Origin: Chloroflexia bacterium SDU3-3
GTDB taxonomy: Bacteria; Chloroflexota; Chloroflexia; Chloroflexales; Roseiflexaceae
Assembly (NCBI GenBank): GCA_009268125.1
Contig: WBOU01000011.1
Coordinates: forward strand, 62,001-126,000
Direction of reading: 5' to 3'
Length of the DNA stretch: 64,000 bases
Position 1 is the first letter of the stretch. Every line of letters begins with the position of its first letter. This document shows, piece after piece, positions 25,006-33,607 of this stretch. A model generated the notes under the pieces. That model did no database searches. It saw nothing but the letters and a program-made list of their open reading frames with translations, and was not told where the DNA came from. Made by a program: the position numbers and the translations under genes.

Positions 25006-26130
25006 ATGATCATCCAGCGCATTCTGCTGCGGACCTACCGCATCCCCTATCAGGCCACCTTCACCACCGCGCACGGCAGCGAGCAATGGCGCGAGGGCGT
25101 GCTGCTGGAGATCGACATGGGCGACGGGCTCACCGGCCTGGGCGAGGCCGCGCCCGTGGCTGCCTTCGGCGGGGGCAGCGCCGCGCAGGCCCTGGCCGTG
25201 GCCCGCGCTATCGCCGCGCGCGCGCTGGGCCAGCCACTGGCCCTGGCCGACCGCCTGCTGGCCGCGCTCGACTACAGCCGCCCCGGCGTGAGCGCCGCCG
25301 CCTGCGCCTTCGACACCGCCATCCACGACATCCGCGCCCGCCAGGCCAAGCTGCCGCTGGCGCACCTGCTCACCCCCGAGGCTCCGGCCAGCGTGACTGT
25401 CAACGCCACCATCGGCGGGCTGCCCAGCGAGGCCGCCTGCGAGTCGGCGCGGCAGGCTGTGGGCCTAGGGTTCGGCACGATCAAGCTGAAGGTGGGCGTC
25501 GCCGCCTCGCCGCAGGGGGAGATCGAGCGGATCAAGGCGGTGCGGGCCGCCATCGGGCCAGATGTGAAGCTGCGGCTCGACGCCAACGGCGCGTGGGATG
25601 CACCCACCGCCATCGCCATCCTGCACACCTTCGCGCCCTACAACATCGAGCTGCTAGAGCAGCCGGTGCCTGCCGACGATCTGTGGGGCATGGCGCAGGT
25701 GCGAGCAGCCTCGGTGGTGCCGATCGCCGCCGACGAGGCGCTGACCGGCCCCGAGCAGGCCCGCCAGATCATCCAGCGCCAGGCCGCCGACATCCTGGTG
25801 GTCAAGCCCATGTGCGCTGGCGGCATCGGGCGGGCGCGCGAGATCGCGCAGATCGGGCTGGAGGCCGGGCTGGGCGTGTTCGTCACATCCACGATCGAGA
25901 GCGGTGTAGGCGTGGCCGCCGCGCTGCATGTGGCCGCCGCGCTGCCCACCCACGCGCTGGCCTGCGGTCTGGCCACCGGGGCGCTGCTGGCCGGCAACCT
26001 GCTGCGCCACGCGCTGCCGGTGCGCATGGGCCGCATGGCGCTGCCCGCCGAGCACGGCCTGGGCGTGGCGCTCGACGATGTGCAGCTGGGCCGCTGGGCC
26101 AGCCCCTGGCAAGAGGCCGAGCGTATCTAG
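25006..26130 (+). CDS. menC: o-Succinylbenzoate synthase (enolase superfamily)
   Basis: This 374-residue protein dehydrates the MenH product. It has the enolase-superfamily N-terminal cap and barrel. The catalytic and metal residues are K160 and K162 (TIKLKVG), D192 (RLDANGAW), E218 (LLEQPV), D243 (AADEAL) and K267 (VVKPM). The same motifs occur in dipeptide epimerases of the muconate-lactonizing group, and the sequence alone does not exclude that activity. The position between menB and menE makes the MenC role the best call. Confidence 0.88.
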   Translation: MIIQRILLRTYRIPYQATFTTAHGSEQWREGVLLEIDMGDGLTGLGEAAPVAAFGGGSAAQALAVARAIAARALGQPLALADRLLAALDYSRPGVSAAACAFDTAIHDIRARQAKLPLAHLLTPEAPASVTVNATIGGLPSEAACESARQAVGLGFGTIKLKVGVAASPQGEIERIKAVRAAIGPDVKLRLDANGAWDAPTAIAILHTFAPYNIELLEQPVPADDLWGMAQVRAASVVPIAADEALTGPEQARQIIQRQAADILVVKPMCAGGIGRAREIAQIGLEAGLGVFVTSTIESGVGVAAALHVAAALPTHALACGLATGALLAGNLLRHALPVRMGRMALPAEHGLGVALDDVQLGRWASPWQEAERI

Positions 26131-26151
26131 CAGGCCGCCGTCACCCTCCCA

Positions 26152-26188
26152 CAAGCCGCCCTTTGGCTTAGGCCAGGGGGCTTTTTCT
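26152..26188 (+). terminator. Imperfect hairpin with T-run between menC and menE
   Basis: AAGCC-g-CCCT-tt-GGC pairs with GCC-AGGG-GGCTT with small bulges, followed by TTTTTC. It overlaps the leader of menE and could attenuate it. Confidence 0.4.
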
Positions 26189-26210
26189 GCCAGAGAACAA
26201 GGCCACCGCA

Positions 26211-27710
26211 ATGACCGAGACCACCTTGCCCGACTGGCTGGCCCGCCGCGCCAGCATCGCGCCCGAGGCCCCCGCGCTGATCGCGGGGGAGACCCGCTGG
26301 AGCTTCGCCGCGCTTGATGCCCAGGCTAGCGCTGCGGCGCGGCGGCTGGCCGCGCTGGGGCTGCGCCCCGGCGACCGCGTGGCCGTGCTGATGCGCAACA
26401 CGCCGCTGTTTGTGGCGCTTGTCCACGCCGCGCCGCGCCTGGGTGTCACGCTGGTGCTGCAAAACACGCGGCTGGCCGCGCCCGAGCTGGTGTGGCAGCT
26501 GAACGATGCCGGTGCCGAGGCACTGATCTACGACCCCGCATTCACCGCCCTGGCCGAGGCGATCGGCCAGCAGCTGCCGCAGCTGGTGCGCTGCGACGCG
26601 GACGCCTTCGCCGCCCTGGCCGAGGCCCCCGCCGCCCTGCGCGAGCACATCCGGCTCGACAACATCCACACGATCATCTACACATCCGGCACCACCGGCC
26701 AGCCCAAGGGCGCAATGCTGGCCTACGCCAGCCACTGGTGGAGCGCCATCGGCTCGGCGCTGAACCTGGGCCTGCGCGACGACGATCGCTGGGTGGCGGT
26801 GCTGCCGTTTTTCCACGTGGGTGGGCTGGCCATCCTCATGCGTTGCGCCATCTACGGCATCGCCACCGTGCTGCCCAGCTCGAACAGCGCCGACGACATC
26901 GCCCTAGCCATCGAGCGCGAGCGCGGCACGATCATCTCGGTGGTCAGCACGCTGCTGCAGCGCATGGTCGAGGGCAGGCCCCCGCCGACCTGGCTGCGCT
27001 GCGTGCTGTTGGGCGGCGGGCCAGCGCCACGCCAGCTGCTCGAGCGCTGCGCCGCACTGGGCATCCCGGCCATCCAGAGCTACGGCATGACCGAAACCGC
27101 CTCGCAGGTGGTCACGCTGGCCTTCGCCGACGCCCTACGCAAGCTCGGCTCGTCGGGCAAGCCCCTGCTGCCCAACCAGATCCGGATCGAAGCTGAGAGG
27201 AAGGAGGCCAGGCCAGGCGAGATCGGCGAGATCCTGATCAGCGGGCCAAGCCTGATGCGCGGCTACATCAACCGCCCCGACGCCACCGCCAGCGCCCTGC
27301 GCGACGGCTGGCTGCACAGCGGCGACCTGGGCTACCTGGACGACGAGGGCTTTCTGTTCGTGATCGACCGCCGCAGCGACCTGATCATCTCAGGCGGCGA
27401 GAACATCTACCCCGCCCAGATCGAGGCCGTGCTGCGCCAGCACCCCGCCGTGGCCGAGGCCGCCGTGGTGGCCATGCCCGACCCGCGCTGGGGCCAGGTG
27501 CCCGCCGCCTTCGTGGTGCTACGCCAGGGTGCCGCGCTCGACCCGCAGGCTCTGGCCGAGTTCTGCGCCCAGCACCTAGCCCGCTACAAGCTGCCGCGCC
27601 AGTTCTTGGCCCTGCCCGAGCTGCCGCGCAACGCGGGCGGCAAGGTAGTGCGCGCCCAGCTGCGCCAGCTGCTGGCCGACGCCCAGGGCGACACGGGGCC
27701 GCTGCTCTAG
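26211..27710 (+). CDS. menE: o-Succinylbenzoate-CoA ligase
   Basis: This 499-residue ANL-superfamily enzyme activates o-succinylbenzoate with ATP and CoA. It shows the P-loop-like IIYTSGTTGQPKGAMLAY, SYGMTETASQVVTL (A5), GWLHSGDLGYLDDEGFLFVIDRRSDLIISGGENIYPAQIE (A7-A8) and the catalytic lysine region RNAGGKVVRAQL (A10). At 499 residues it fits MenE. The location at the end of the men block supports this over other acyl-CoA ligases. Confidence 0.93.
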   Translation: MTETTLPDWLARRASIAPEAPALIAGETRWSFAALDAQASAAARRLAALGLRPGDRVAVLMRNTPLFVALVHAAPRLGVTLVLQNTRLAAPELVWQLNDAGAEALIYDPAFTALAEAIGQQLPQLVRCDADAFAALAEAPAALREHIRLDNIHTIIYTSGTTGQPKGAMLAYASHWWSAIGSALNLGLRDDDRWVAVLPFFHVGGLAILMRCAIYGIATVLPSSNSADDIALAIERERGTIISVVSTLLQRMVEGRPPPTWLRCVLLGGGPAPRQLLERCAALGIPAIQSYGMTETASQVVTLAFADALRKLGSSGKPLLPNQIRIEAERKEARPGEIGEILISGPSLMRGYINRPDATASALRDGWLHSGDLGYLDDEGFLFVIDRRSDLIISGGENIYPAQIEAVLRQHPAVAEAAVVAMPDPRWGQVPAAFVVLRQGAALDPQALAEFCAQHLARYKLPRQFLALPELPRNAGGKVVRAQLRQLLADAQGDTGPLL

Positions 27711-27989
27711 CCCACAACAGGTCTATGCGTTCGCGACCATGCGCCGAGGCTTTTACCACCAAAACACCAAGAGAGAAGAGAAACAATACCCACGAAGACG
27801 CGAAGATTCAAAAAAGTAATAACACCTTCGAGCCTTCGCGTCTTCATGGTGAAAAATATCCGGTAAATCAAGAACGCATAGGCCCTGTAGCCCGCAATTT
27901 TGGCCACGCTACGAGCACCAAAACGTGCTACGATCACGTTTAACGAAGCGGCACCATCATCGCTCTCTTTTTAGGGCAAGGAGACCAGC
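27711..27989. other. Intergenic region with CACCAAG/CACGAAG-type repeats
   Basis: No gene is seen in this 279-base stretch. It holds degenerate repeats of the ACCACCAAAACACCAAG / CACGAAGACGCGAAG type. GAAGACGCGAAG (27794-27805) has a perfect 12-base inverted copy at 27834-27845, so a long-loop hairpin can form. The same motif family recurs at four other intergenic sites in the window. Confidence 0.6.
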
Positions 27990-29114
27990 ATGTCCGACCA
28001 CTTCACCACCGTCACCCACACCAGCTGGGGCCAGAAGCTGATGAACTCGTTCGTCGGCGCGCTGATCGGCATCCTCCTGTTCTTCGGCTCGTTCTTCGTG
28101 CTGTGGATGAACGAGGGCAAGATCGACTGGTCAAAGGTCGCCAGCAGCAGCGTGGCTGTGGATGCAGGGTCGGCGGGCACCAGCAGCGACGGCAAGTTCA
28201 TCGCGGCGCAGGGCGTCATCCACAGCGACGAGACGCTGGGCGATGCCAAGTACCTGAGCGCTGGCAGCTACCTGCAGCTCAACCGCGTGGTCGAGATGTA
28301 CGCCTGGAAAGAGGAGAGCCGCTCGGAGACCAAAAAGAACCTGGGCGGCGGCGAGACCACCACCACCACCTACGACTACGTGAAGGAGTGGACCGACAGC
28401 CCCGAGGACTCATCCAGCTTCGAGTACCAGTCCAACCACACCAACCCCAAGAAGGCGGTGGACAATGCCGCCATGACCGTCAAGCAGGCCAAGGTCGGCC
28501 AGCTGAGCCTGGACACCGCCCAGCTTGAGATGCCCGAGGCTAGCAACCTGCCGCTGACCAGCGACATGGTGGAAGAGGGCAGCAGCCACCGCTTTATTGA
28601 GCCGTACATCTTCATCGGCAAGGGCACGCCCGACGCGCCCCAGATCGGCGACCTGCGGATCAGCTACACGGCGGTGGACAACGACGTGAAGGCCACAGTG
28701 TTTGGCACCCAGCAGGGCATGGCCGTAGCGCCCTACAGCTACAAGGGCGAGAGCTTCTACCGCGCGATCGCGGGCGACCGCACCCAGGCCATCGCGGTGC
28801 TGAAGACCGAGCACGATATCCTCACCTGGGTGCTGCGGCTGGCCGGCTTCCTGATGATGTGGTTCGGCATCATGCTGGCCTTCGGCCCGATCACCTCGTT
28901 CCTGGATGTGCTGCCGCTGCTGGGCAATATCGGCGGCTTTATGATCGGCGTGGTCTCATTCGGCATCGCGTTTGTGCTCTCGGCGATCACGATCATCATC
29001 GCGATCATCGTCCACAACATCATCCTGCAGATCATCCTGCTGCTGCTGGTGCTGGGCGGCCTGGTGGCGTGGGTCAAGATCAGGAATCGCAATGTGGTGG
29101 CTGCCCAGGCCTAA
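27990..29114 (+). CDS. TMEM43/LUMA-like membrane protein
   Basis: This 374-residue protein has one N-terminal transmembrane helix (about 22-42, FVGALIGILLFFGSFFVLWMNEG) and three C-terminal helices (about 282-365). Between them is a large extracytoplasmic-type domain. The pattern of WMNEG-x-x-DW after helix 1, the internal FGIMLAFGPITSFLDVLPLLGNIGGFMIGVVSFGIAF and a polar central domain match the TMEM43 (PF07787) family, conserved from bacteria to humans and of unclear bacterial role. It is monocistronic. A repeat-rich spacer lies upstream and an intrinsic terminator downstream. Confidence 0.8.
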   Translation: MSDHFTTVTHTSWGQKLMNSFVGALIGILLFFGSFFVLWMNEGKIDWSKVASSSVAVDAGSAGTSSDGKFIAAQGVIHSDETLGDAKYLSAGSYLQLNRVVEMYAWKEESRSETKKNLGGGETTTTTYDYVKEWTDSPEDSSSFEYQSNHTNPKKAVDNAAMTVKQAKVGQLSLDTAQLEMPEASNLPLTSDMVEEGSSHRFIEPYIFIGKGTPDAPQIGDLRISYTAVDNDVKATVFGTQQGMAVAPYSYKGESFYRAIAGDRTQAIAVLKTEHDILTWVLRLAGFLMMWFGIMLAFGPITSFLDVLPLLGNIGGFMIGVVSFGIAFVLSAITIIIAIIVHNIILQIILLLLVLGGLVAWVKIRNRNVVAAQA

Positions 29115-29141
29115 CATCACTCTATTTTTCACCTTCTGCGC

Positions 29142-29172
29142 AAGCGCCCAGGGCAATATCCCTGGGCGCTTT
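29142..29172 (+). terminator. Hairpin after the TMEM43-like gene
   Basis: Perfect 12-bp arms AAGCGCCCAGGG (29142-29153) and CCCTGGGCGCTT (29160-29171) enclose CAATAT. Confidence 0.6.
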
Positions 29173-29244
29173 GCTGTCGGGTTCGGAGGCTTGCCCAATG
29201 GTGCATGCGTTACATGATCATTTTGAAAAAGCCTATGGTGGCTC

Positions 29245-29271
29245 TTGACATCTCCCTACACATCATATAAA
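29245..29271 (+). promoter_or_regulatory. Promoter of the TetR gene
   Basis: TTGACA (29245-29250) and TATAAA (29266-29271) with 15-base spacing lie directly before the operator palindrome. This makes starts upstream of about 29280 unlikely. Confidence 0.6.
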
Positions 29272-29272
29272 A

Positions 29273-29285
29273 TGAACACTGTTCA
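29273..29285. promoter_or_regulatory. TetR operator, first copy
   Basis: TGAACA-C-TGTTCA is a perfect 6-1-6 palindrome just downstream of the -10 element. A close copy (11 of 13 bases) lies at 30052-30064 in front of the next gene. Confidence 0.6.
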
Positions 29286-29304
29286 GCATAAGAAAAGCAC
29301 CAAT

Positions 29305-29958
29305 ATGGCACGATCAAACAAAACAACCAGAGAGCAGCGGCTGCGCAGCGGCTCGCAGGACCGGCGCGAGCAGGAGCGCCAAGAGCTGCGCCAGCTGATG
29401 CTGGATGCGGCGGGGGCGCTCTTTCTTGAGCGTGGCTACGCGGGCTTCTCGCTGCGCCAGGTGGCCGAGCAGATCGGCTACTCGCCCGGCACCATCTACC
29501 TCTACTTTCGCGATAAAGATGACCTGCTGTTCCACGTGGCTGACACCGGCTTTCGTCTGTTCCAGGAGCAGCAGCAGCGCGCGGCGCTCTCGGCCAGCGA
29601 GCCGCAGGCGCGGCTGCAGGCGGTGGCCCAGGCCTATGTGCGCTTTGGGCTGGCGTACCCCGCCTACTACCGGCTGATGTTCGTCGAGCGGCCCGATCTG
29701 CTGTTCAAAGAGCACGCCGACGAGGCCGCCGCCTGGCTGGCCACGCTCGACGCCTACCAACAGCTTTTCCAGGAACTGTCCGCAGGAGCCGCTAGCCCCG
29801 CCCAGGTGCAGGCCCTGGCCGACGTGTGGTGGGCGACCGTCCACGGCATCGTAATGCTGGCCAACAGCATGGGCGTGGTGTTCGACCAGGCACGGATCGA
29901 TGCGATGCTCGCCGCTGCGCTCGCCCAGATCATGCGGGCGCTGGGGCGCGAGGCCTAG
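29305..29958 (+). CDS. TetR-family transcriptional regulator
   Basis: This 217-residue regulator has the TetR helix-turn-helix LMLDAAGALFLERGYAGFSLRQVAEQIGYSPGTIYLYFRDKDDLL (about 29-72). The C-terminal ligand domain has the TetR_C_33/WHG-like pattern YVRFGLAYPAYYRLMFVERPDL. The ATG at 29305 was chosen because earlier in-frame starts lie within the promoter. The palindrome at its own promoter and the copy before the downstream reductase gene point to autorepression and control of that operon. Confidence 0.88.
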   Translation: MARSNKTTREQRLRSGSQDRREQERQELRQLMLDAAGALFLERGYAGFSLRQVAEQIGYSPGTIYLYFRDKDDLLFHVADTGFRLFQEQQQRAALSASEPQARLQAVAQAYVRFGLAYPAYYRLMFVERPDLLFKEHADEAAAWLATLDAYQQLFQELSAGAASPAQVQALADVWWATVHGIVMLANSMGVVFDQARIDAMLAAALAQIMRALGREA

Positions 29959-29960
29959 GC

Positions 29961-29984
29961 GCGGCACGCCGGGGAGCGTGCCGC
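29961..29984 (+). terminator. Hairpin after TetR gene
   Basis: Perfect 9-bp arms GCGGCACGC and GCGTGCCGC with loop CGGGGA. Confidence 0.5.
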
Positions 29985-30008
29985 GTGCTCGGACAGCCGC
30001 TCCCCGGT

Positions 30009-30042
30009 AAAAAAGAGAGCAGCCATTGCTCGCTCTTTTTTT
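30009..30042 (+). terminator. Intrinsic terminator with seven-T tail
   Basis: An A-rich left arm with GAGAGCA pairs with TGCTCGCTC (small bulge) and runs into seven Ts at 30036-30042. It insulates the reductase gene from read-through of tetR. Confidence 0.65.
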
Positions 30043-30051
30043 GCGAATGAA

Positions 30052-30064
30052 TGAACACCGTTTA
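30052..30064. promoter_or_regulatory. TetR operator, second copy
   Basis: TGAACACCGTTTA matches the palindrome at 29273-29285 at 11 of 13 positions and lies about 40 bases before the reductase start. Confidence 0.5.
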
Positions 30065-30100
30065 TTAAGTTATAACTGTTTTAAAAGAAAGGGCTATCGT

Positions 30101-30988
30101 ATGAGCCAACCGATCATCTTGGTAGTCGGCGCCACGGGCATGCTAGGCACGCCCGTGGCCGAGCGGCTGCTGCGCGAGGGCTACCGCGTGCGCGCGCTGG
30201 TGCGCAACCCCGAGGCCGCGCGGCAACGGCTGGGCGAGCATGTGGAATACGCCAGCGGCGACGTGCGCGACGAGGCACAGGTGCGGGCGGCGCTGCGCGG
30301 CTGCGCAGGCGTGCACATCTCGCTCCAGGGCCACACCCTCGCCGAGTTCGAGGCCGTGGAGCACCAGGGCGGCGCGCTGGTGGCGCGGCTGGCCGCCGAG
30401 CAGGGCGTGGGCCGCATCAGCTACGTATCGGGCGCGATGGTGAGCGCCGAGGCCAACAGCGCACCGCAGCAGTACGCCAAATACCAGGCCGAGCAGGCCA
30501 TCCGCCAGAGCGGCGTGGCCTACACCATCTTCAAGCCCACCTTCTTTATGGAAACCCTGCCGCTGAGCGTGCAGGGCAGCCGCGCCATCGTGGTCGGCGG
30601 GCAGCGCAGGCCGCTGCGCTACGTGGCCGCCAGCGACTTCGCGGGGCTGGTGGCGCGGGCCTTCCGCACACCCGAGGCGGCAGGCAAAGATCTATTTGTC
30701 TACGGCCCGCAGGCCCTGACCCCATACGAGGCGACCGCCACCTACTGCCGGATCGCCGCACCCCACGCGAAGATCAGCACCACGCCGCTCTGGATGATGC
30801 GCGCGCTCAACACGCTCTTCCTCAGGGGTGCGCTTAGCCCCTACCTCACCATCGTGCAGCTGGCGCAGCGCCTCGGCGAGCCAGGCGACCCCGCAGCCAC
30901 CGAGCGCATCCTGGGCGCGCCCACGACCACGCTTGAGCAGTGGTGCCAGCAGCGCACCGCGCCGCTAACCGTTGAGCAAGGAGCCTGA
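30101..30988 (+). CDS. NmrA-like NAD(P)-binding oxidoreductase (atypical SDR)
   Basis: This 295-residue protein has an N-terminal Rossmann motif ILVVGATGMLGTPVAERLL (GxTGxxG) and arginines RALVRNPEAA that suggest NADP preference. YVSGAMVSAE and KYQAEQAIRQSGVAYTIFKPTFFMETLP are typical of the NmrA/HSCARG group. Members act as redox sensors or as reductases with unknown substrates. The ATG at 30101 follows AAAGAAAGGG. The membrane methyltransferase-like gene begins two bases after its stop, and the TetR operator copy upstream suggests induction with the TetR ligand. Confidence 0.87.
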   Translation: MSQPIILVVGATGMLGTPVAERLLREGYRVRALVRNPEAARQRLGEHVEYASGDVRDEAQVRAALRGCAGVHISLQGHTLAEFEAVEHQGGALVARLAAEQGVGRISYVSGAMVSAEANSAPQQYAKYQAEQAIRQSGVAYTIFKPTFFMETLPLSVQGSRAIVVGGQRRPLRYVAASDFAGLVARAFRTPEAAGKDLFVYGPQALTPYEATATYCRIAAPHAKISTTPLWMMRALNTLFLRGALSPYLTIVQLAQRLGEPGDPAATERILGAPTTTLEQWCQQRTAPLTVEQGA

Positions 30989-30990
30989 TC

Positions 30991-31611
30991 ATGAAGCAGC
31001 GCTATATCGTCGATGGCCACAAGCTGCTCACCAGCTTCTTCATCCTGGGGCTGATGGCCGCCTATGGCCGCTGGGACAACCCGACCGCATGGCTCTACCT
31101 CGCGCTCCACGGCACCTACGGCATGATCTGGCTGATCAAGAGCGCACTGTTCCCCGACAAGCGCTGGCAGCAGCGGGTGTCTGCGCCCTACGCTGTGGGG
31201 CTGGCCGCCACCCTCACGCTGTACTGGGCCGCGCCCTGGCTGCTGATCGCCCGCGACGTGCGCGCCGCGCCGCCGCTCATGGCGCTGTGCGTGGCGGTGT
31301 ACACGCTCGGCATCTTCCTCCACTACACATCCGACATGCAGAAGCACATGGCGCTGGCCCAGCGGCCCGGCACGCTGGTGAGCGGCGGGCTGTGGGGCGT
31401 GGTGCGCAACCCCAACTACCTTGGCGAGCTACTGATCTACCTGGGCTTCGGGATGCTGGCCCAGCACTGGCTGCCGATCGCGATCATCGCGGCGGTGGTG
31501 GCGGCGGTGTGGTGGCCCAACATGCGTCAGAAGGATCGCTCGTTGGCACGCTACCCCGAGTTCGCCGTATACCAGCGCAGCACCAAGCTGCTCATCCCCT
31601 TCATCTGGTAG
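30991..31611 (+). CDS. Isoprenylcysteine methyltransferase/DUF1295-like membrane protein
   Basis: This 206-residue integral membrane protein has about five hydrophobic segments. The C-terminal signature LVSGGLWGVVRNPNYLGELLIYLGFGML, followed by RQKDRSLARYPEFAVYQRSTKLLIPFIW, matches the ICMT/DUF1295/steroid-reductase-like fold, where the RNPxYxGE segment binds SAM or NADPH. Whether it methylates or reduces cannot be told. It is coupled to the NmrA-like gene (two-base gap), so they probably act on the same lipid or quinone-like substrate. Confidence 0.8.
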   Translation: MKQRYIVDGHKLLTSFFILGLMAAYGRWDNPTAWLYLALHGTYGMIWLIKSALFPDKRWQQRVSAPYAVGLAATLTLYWAAPWLLIARDVRAAPPLMALCVAVYTLGIFLHYTSDMQKHMALAQRPGTLVSGGLWGVVRNPNYLGELLIYLGFGMLAQHWLPIAIIAAVVAAVWWPNMRQKDRSLARYPEFAVYQRSTKLLIPFIW

Positions 31612-31743
31612 TACGCTATTGCAATCAGATCGAACAGAAAACGTATCTTTCAAAATCTGTCGCCGGTAGGCATAATGATACCATTACGAGAATGTTCGAC
31701 AACACAGAGATCATCAGCACCTCATGGAATAAGGAGTCACGCA

Positions 31744-33111
31744 ATGCCCTTCTACCAATCACGCCTAGTTGCTACTACGCTCCTGTCCATCACCCTCCTA
31801 GCGGGATGCAGCACACCGACCTCGCAGCGCAGCCCACCGGCCCCAACCGCCGCGCCCACCCAGGCGATAGCAACGGTAGGCGCGCCAGCGGAAACCGCAG
31901 CCAGCGCCACGCCGGTTACGATCCGCGTCGCCTGGTGGGGTTCGCAAACCCGGCACGACCGCACGCTCAAAGCTATCGAGCTGTTCGAGCAGGCCTACCC
32001 CAATATCGACATCGTTCCTGAATACAGCAGCTTCGACGACTACTGGACCAAACTCTCATCGCAGGTAGAGAGCAATGATCTGCCCGACGTCATCAATCAG
32101 GACTATGCCCGCATCAGCGACTGGATCTCCCGCGATCTGCTCATGCCGCTTGACCCGCTTGTCGCAGATTCTACGATCAACCTCACGGATGTGGCCGACG
32201 AGCAGATCGCAGGCGGCCGACTAAGAGGCAAGCTCTACGGGCTATCGCTTGGCACCAACTCGCCCAGCATCCTCTACGATCCTGCGCTGTTTAAGGCCGC
32301 TGGGCTTGAGGAGCCAACCGCCGACTGGACGTGGAGCGATCTGCAGCGCGACGCGATCAGCATCCATCAGAAGCTTGGCATCTATGGCGTGGAGGATATC
32401 TACAAGCTCGACATGTTCAAGCTCTTCCTGAAAGAGCATGGTGCGTGGATCTACAATGAGCGCGGCACAGGGCTGGGCTACAATAACGACGCGATCGCCG
32501 CCACCTTCTTCCAGTCCCTGATCGATCTGCAGAAGGCGGGGGCCATACCCAGCCAGGATTTTGATGCGAATCACCCCGTATCTTCAGTCGAGGACTCGCT
32601 GATGGTGAAGGGGCAGGCGGCAATGCTTTTCATCTGGAGCAACCAGGCGGTGGCGGTCAACAATGCGGTAAAAGATCGCCAGCTTGCCCTAGTCCAAACG
32701 CCACGCGTCGCAGGTGGCAGCGAGGGGCTCTACCTAAAGCCGGCAATGTTCTTCTCGATCTCGGCCAAGACCCAGCACCCCAAAGAGGCCGCGATGTTCA
32801 TCGATTTTTTCCTGAACTCGCCAGAGGCAAACACGGTGCTGGCCGCTGAGCGTGGCGTGCCCATCCTGCCCAGCGTGCGCAAGGCCATCCGTAGCTCGCT
32901 CCCGCCAATGCAGCAGCAGGTCTTTGCCTATATCGGCGATGTGGAGTCGGTGGCCGCGCCGATCAACCCGCCCGACCCAACAGCACACACGAAAGTGCTG
33001 TCCGAGGTCTATAACCCGCTGGTCAATCAGCTCATCCGCGGCGAGATCAGCGCTGCCGACGCCGCCGCGCTGTTCCGCAAGCAGGCGACCGCGCTGCTGG
33101 CTGCAAAATAG
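31744..33111 (+). CDS. Family 1 (sugar-type) extracellular solute-binding lipoprotein, orphan
   Basis: This 455-residue lipoprotein has signal peptide and lipobox LLAGC (cysteine near residue 21), a Ser/Thr/Pro/Ala tether, and an SBP_bac_1 fold: VTIRVAWWGSQTRHDRTLKAIELFEQAYPNIDIVPEYSSFDDYWTKL and LMPLDPLVADSTINLTDV. AAGGAG (31731-31736) fixes the ATG at 31744. No permease or ATPase gene adjoins it. It may deliver ligand to a transporter elsewhere or act as a sensor. A strong terminator follows. Confidence 0.88.
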   Translation: MPFYQSRLVATTLLSITLLAGCSTPTSQRSPPAPTAAPTQAIATVGAPAETAASATPVTIRVAWWGSQTRHDRTLKAIELFEQAYPNIDIVPEYSSFDDYWTKLSSQVESNDLPDVINQDYARISDWISRDLLMPLDPLVADSTINLTDVADEQIAGGRLRGKLYGLSLGTNSPSILYDPALFKAAGLEEPTADWTWSDLQRDAISIHQKLGIYGVEDIYKLDMFKLFLKEHGAWIYNERGTGLGYNNDAIAATFFQSLIDLQKAGAIPSQDFDANHPVSSVEDSLMVKGQAAMLFIWSNQAVAVNNAVKDRQLALVQTPRVAGGSEGLYLKPAMFFSISAKTQHPKEAAMFIDFFLNSPEANTVLAAERGVPILPSVRKAIRSSLPPMQQQVFAYIGDVESVAAPINPPDPTAHTKVLSEVYNPLVNQLIRGEISAADAAALFRKQATALLAAK

Positions 33112-33135
33112 CCGCACACATCGCCAGCACCGCAC

Positions 33136-33181
33136 AAAAAGGACACCCGAGGGAGAACAGGCTTCCTCGGGTGTCCTTTTT
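33136..33181 (+). terminator. Strong intrinsic terminator
   Basis: Perfect 17-bp arms (33136-33152 and 33165-33181), beginning AAAAAGGACACC and ending GGTGTCCTTTTT, with a 12-base loop. Confidence 0.9.
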
Positions 33182-33607
33182 GCTACATTTTCCTGCGGCA
33201 CAAGCCGCTCGGTCAATGTCACACCCTACTCGTCGCAGGCCCTGCAGCGTCGGGGATTGCGGGGAGCCGTGACCGCACTGTGTTCTCTGGCCCGGCGCTA
33301 TGAGCGTACATCCTCGCCTATGGTCGGGTGGCACCACTCCAACCGTCAGATCGTCTAGCGCACCACCTGGGAAGGCAGCCAGCAGCCCACAGGAGCCGCC
33401 CCTCGCTGAGGCAAATCGAGCGACGCATGCCGAATCGTCAGCACCAGACATAGCACAGCGAGGATGAGGCAGGCGATCCACAGCGTTAGGTCATGTCTTG
33501 AGCACCGCATAGACACCTCGGCGATATGGGCGTGATACCAGCCTAGCATGCCAAGATCGCATTTCCATCACAGCCGTGTAACAGCTGTGTAAACAATATC
33601 ACCCCCG
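33182..33607. other. Gene-poor interval
   Basis: This 426-base stretch has no well-supported gene except a possible 51-residue membrane protein on the minus strand (33355-33510). No repeat family or strong hairpin was noticed elsewhere in it. Confidence 0.5.
33355..33510 (-). CDS. Possible small single-pass membrane protein
   Basis: A 51-codon frame begins MRCSRHDLTLW and has one strong hydrophobic helix (IACLILAVLCLVLTI, about 12-26) followed by a short polar tail. GAGGTG lies five bases before the ATG. No family is recognised and chance cannot be excluded. Confidence 0.3.
   Translation of the reverse strand: MRCSRHDLTLWIACLILAVLCLVLTIRHASLDLPQRGAAPVGCWLPSQVVR

Noticed and set aside
25006-26130. 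Dipeptide epimerase instead of MenC
   Set aside because: The catalytic motifs fit both, but placement between menB and menE favours o-succinylbenzoate synthase.
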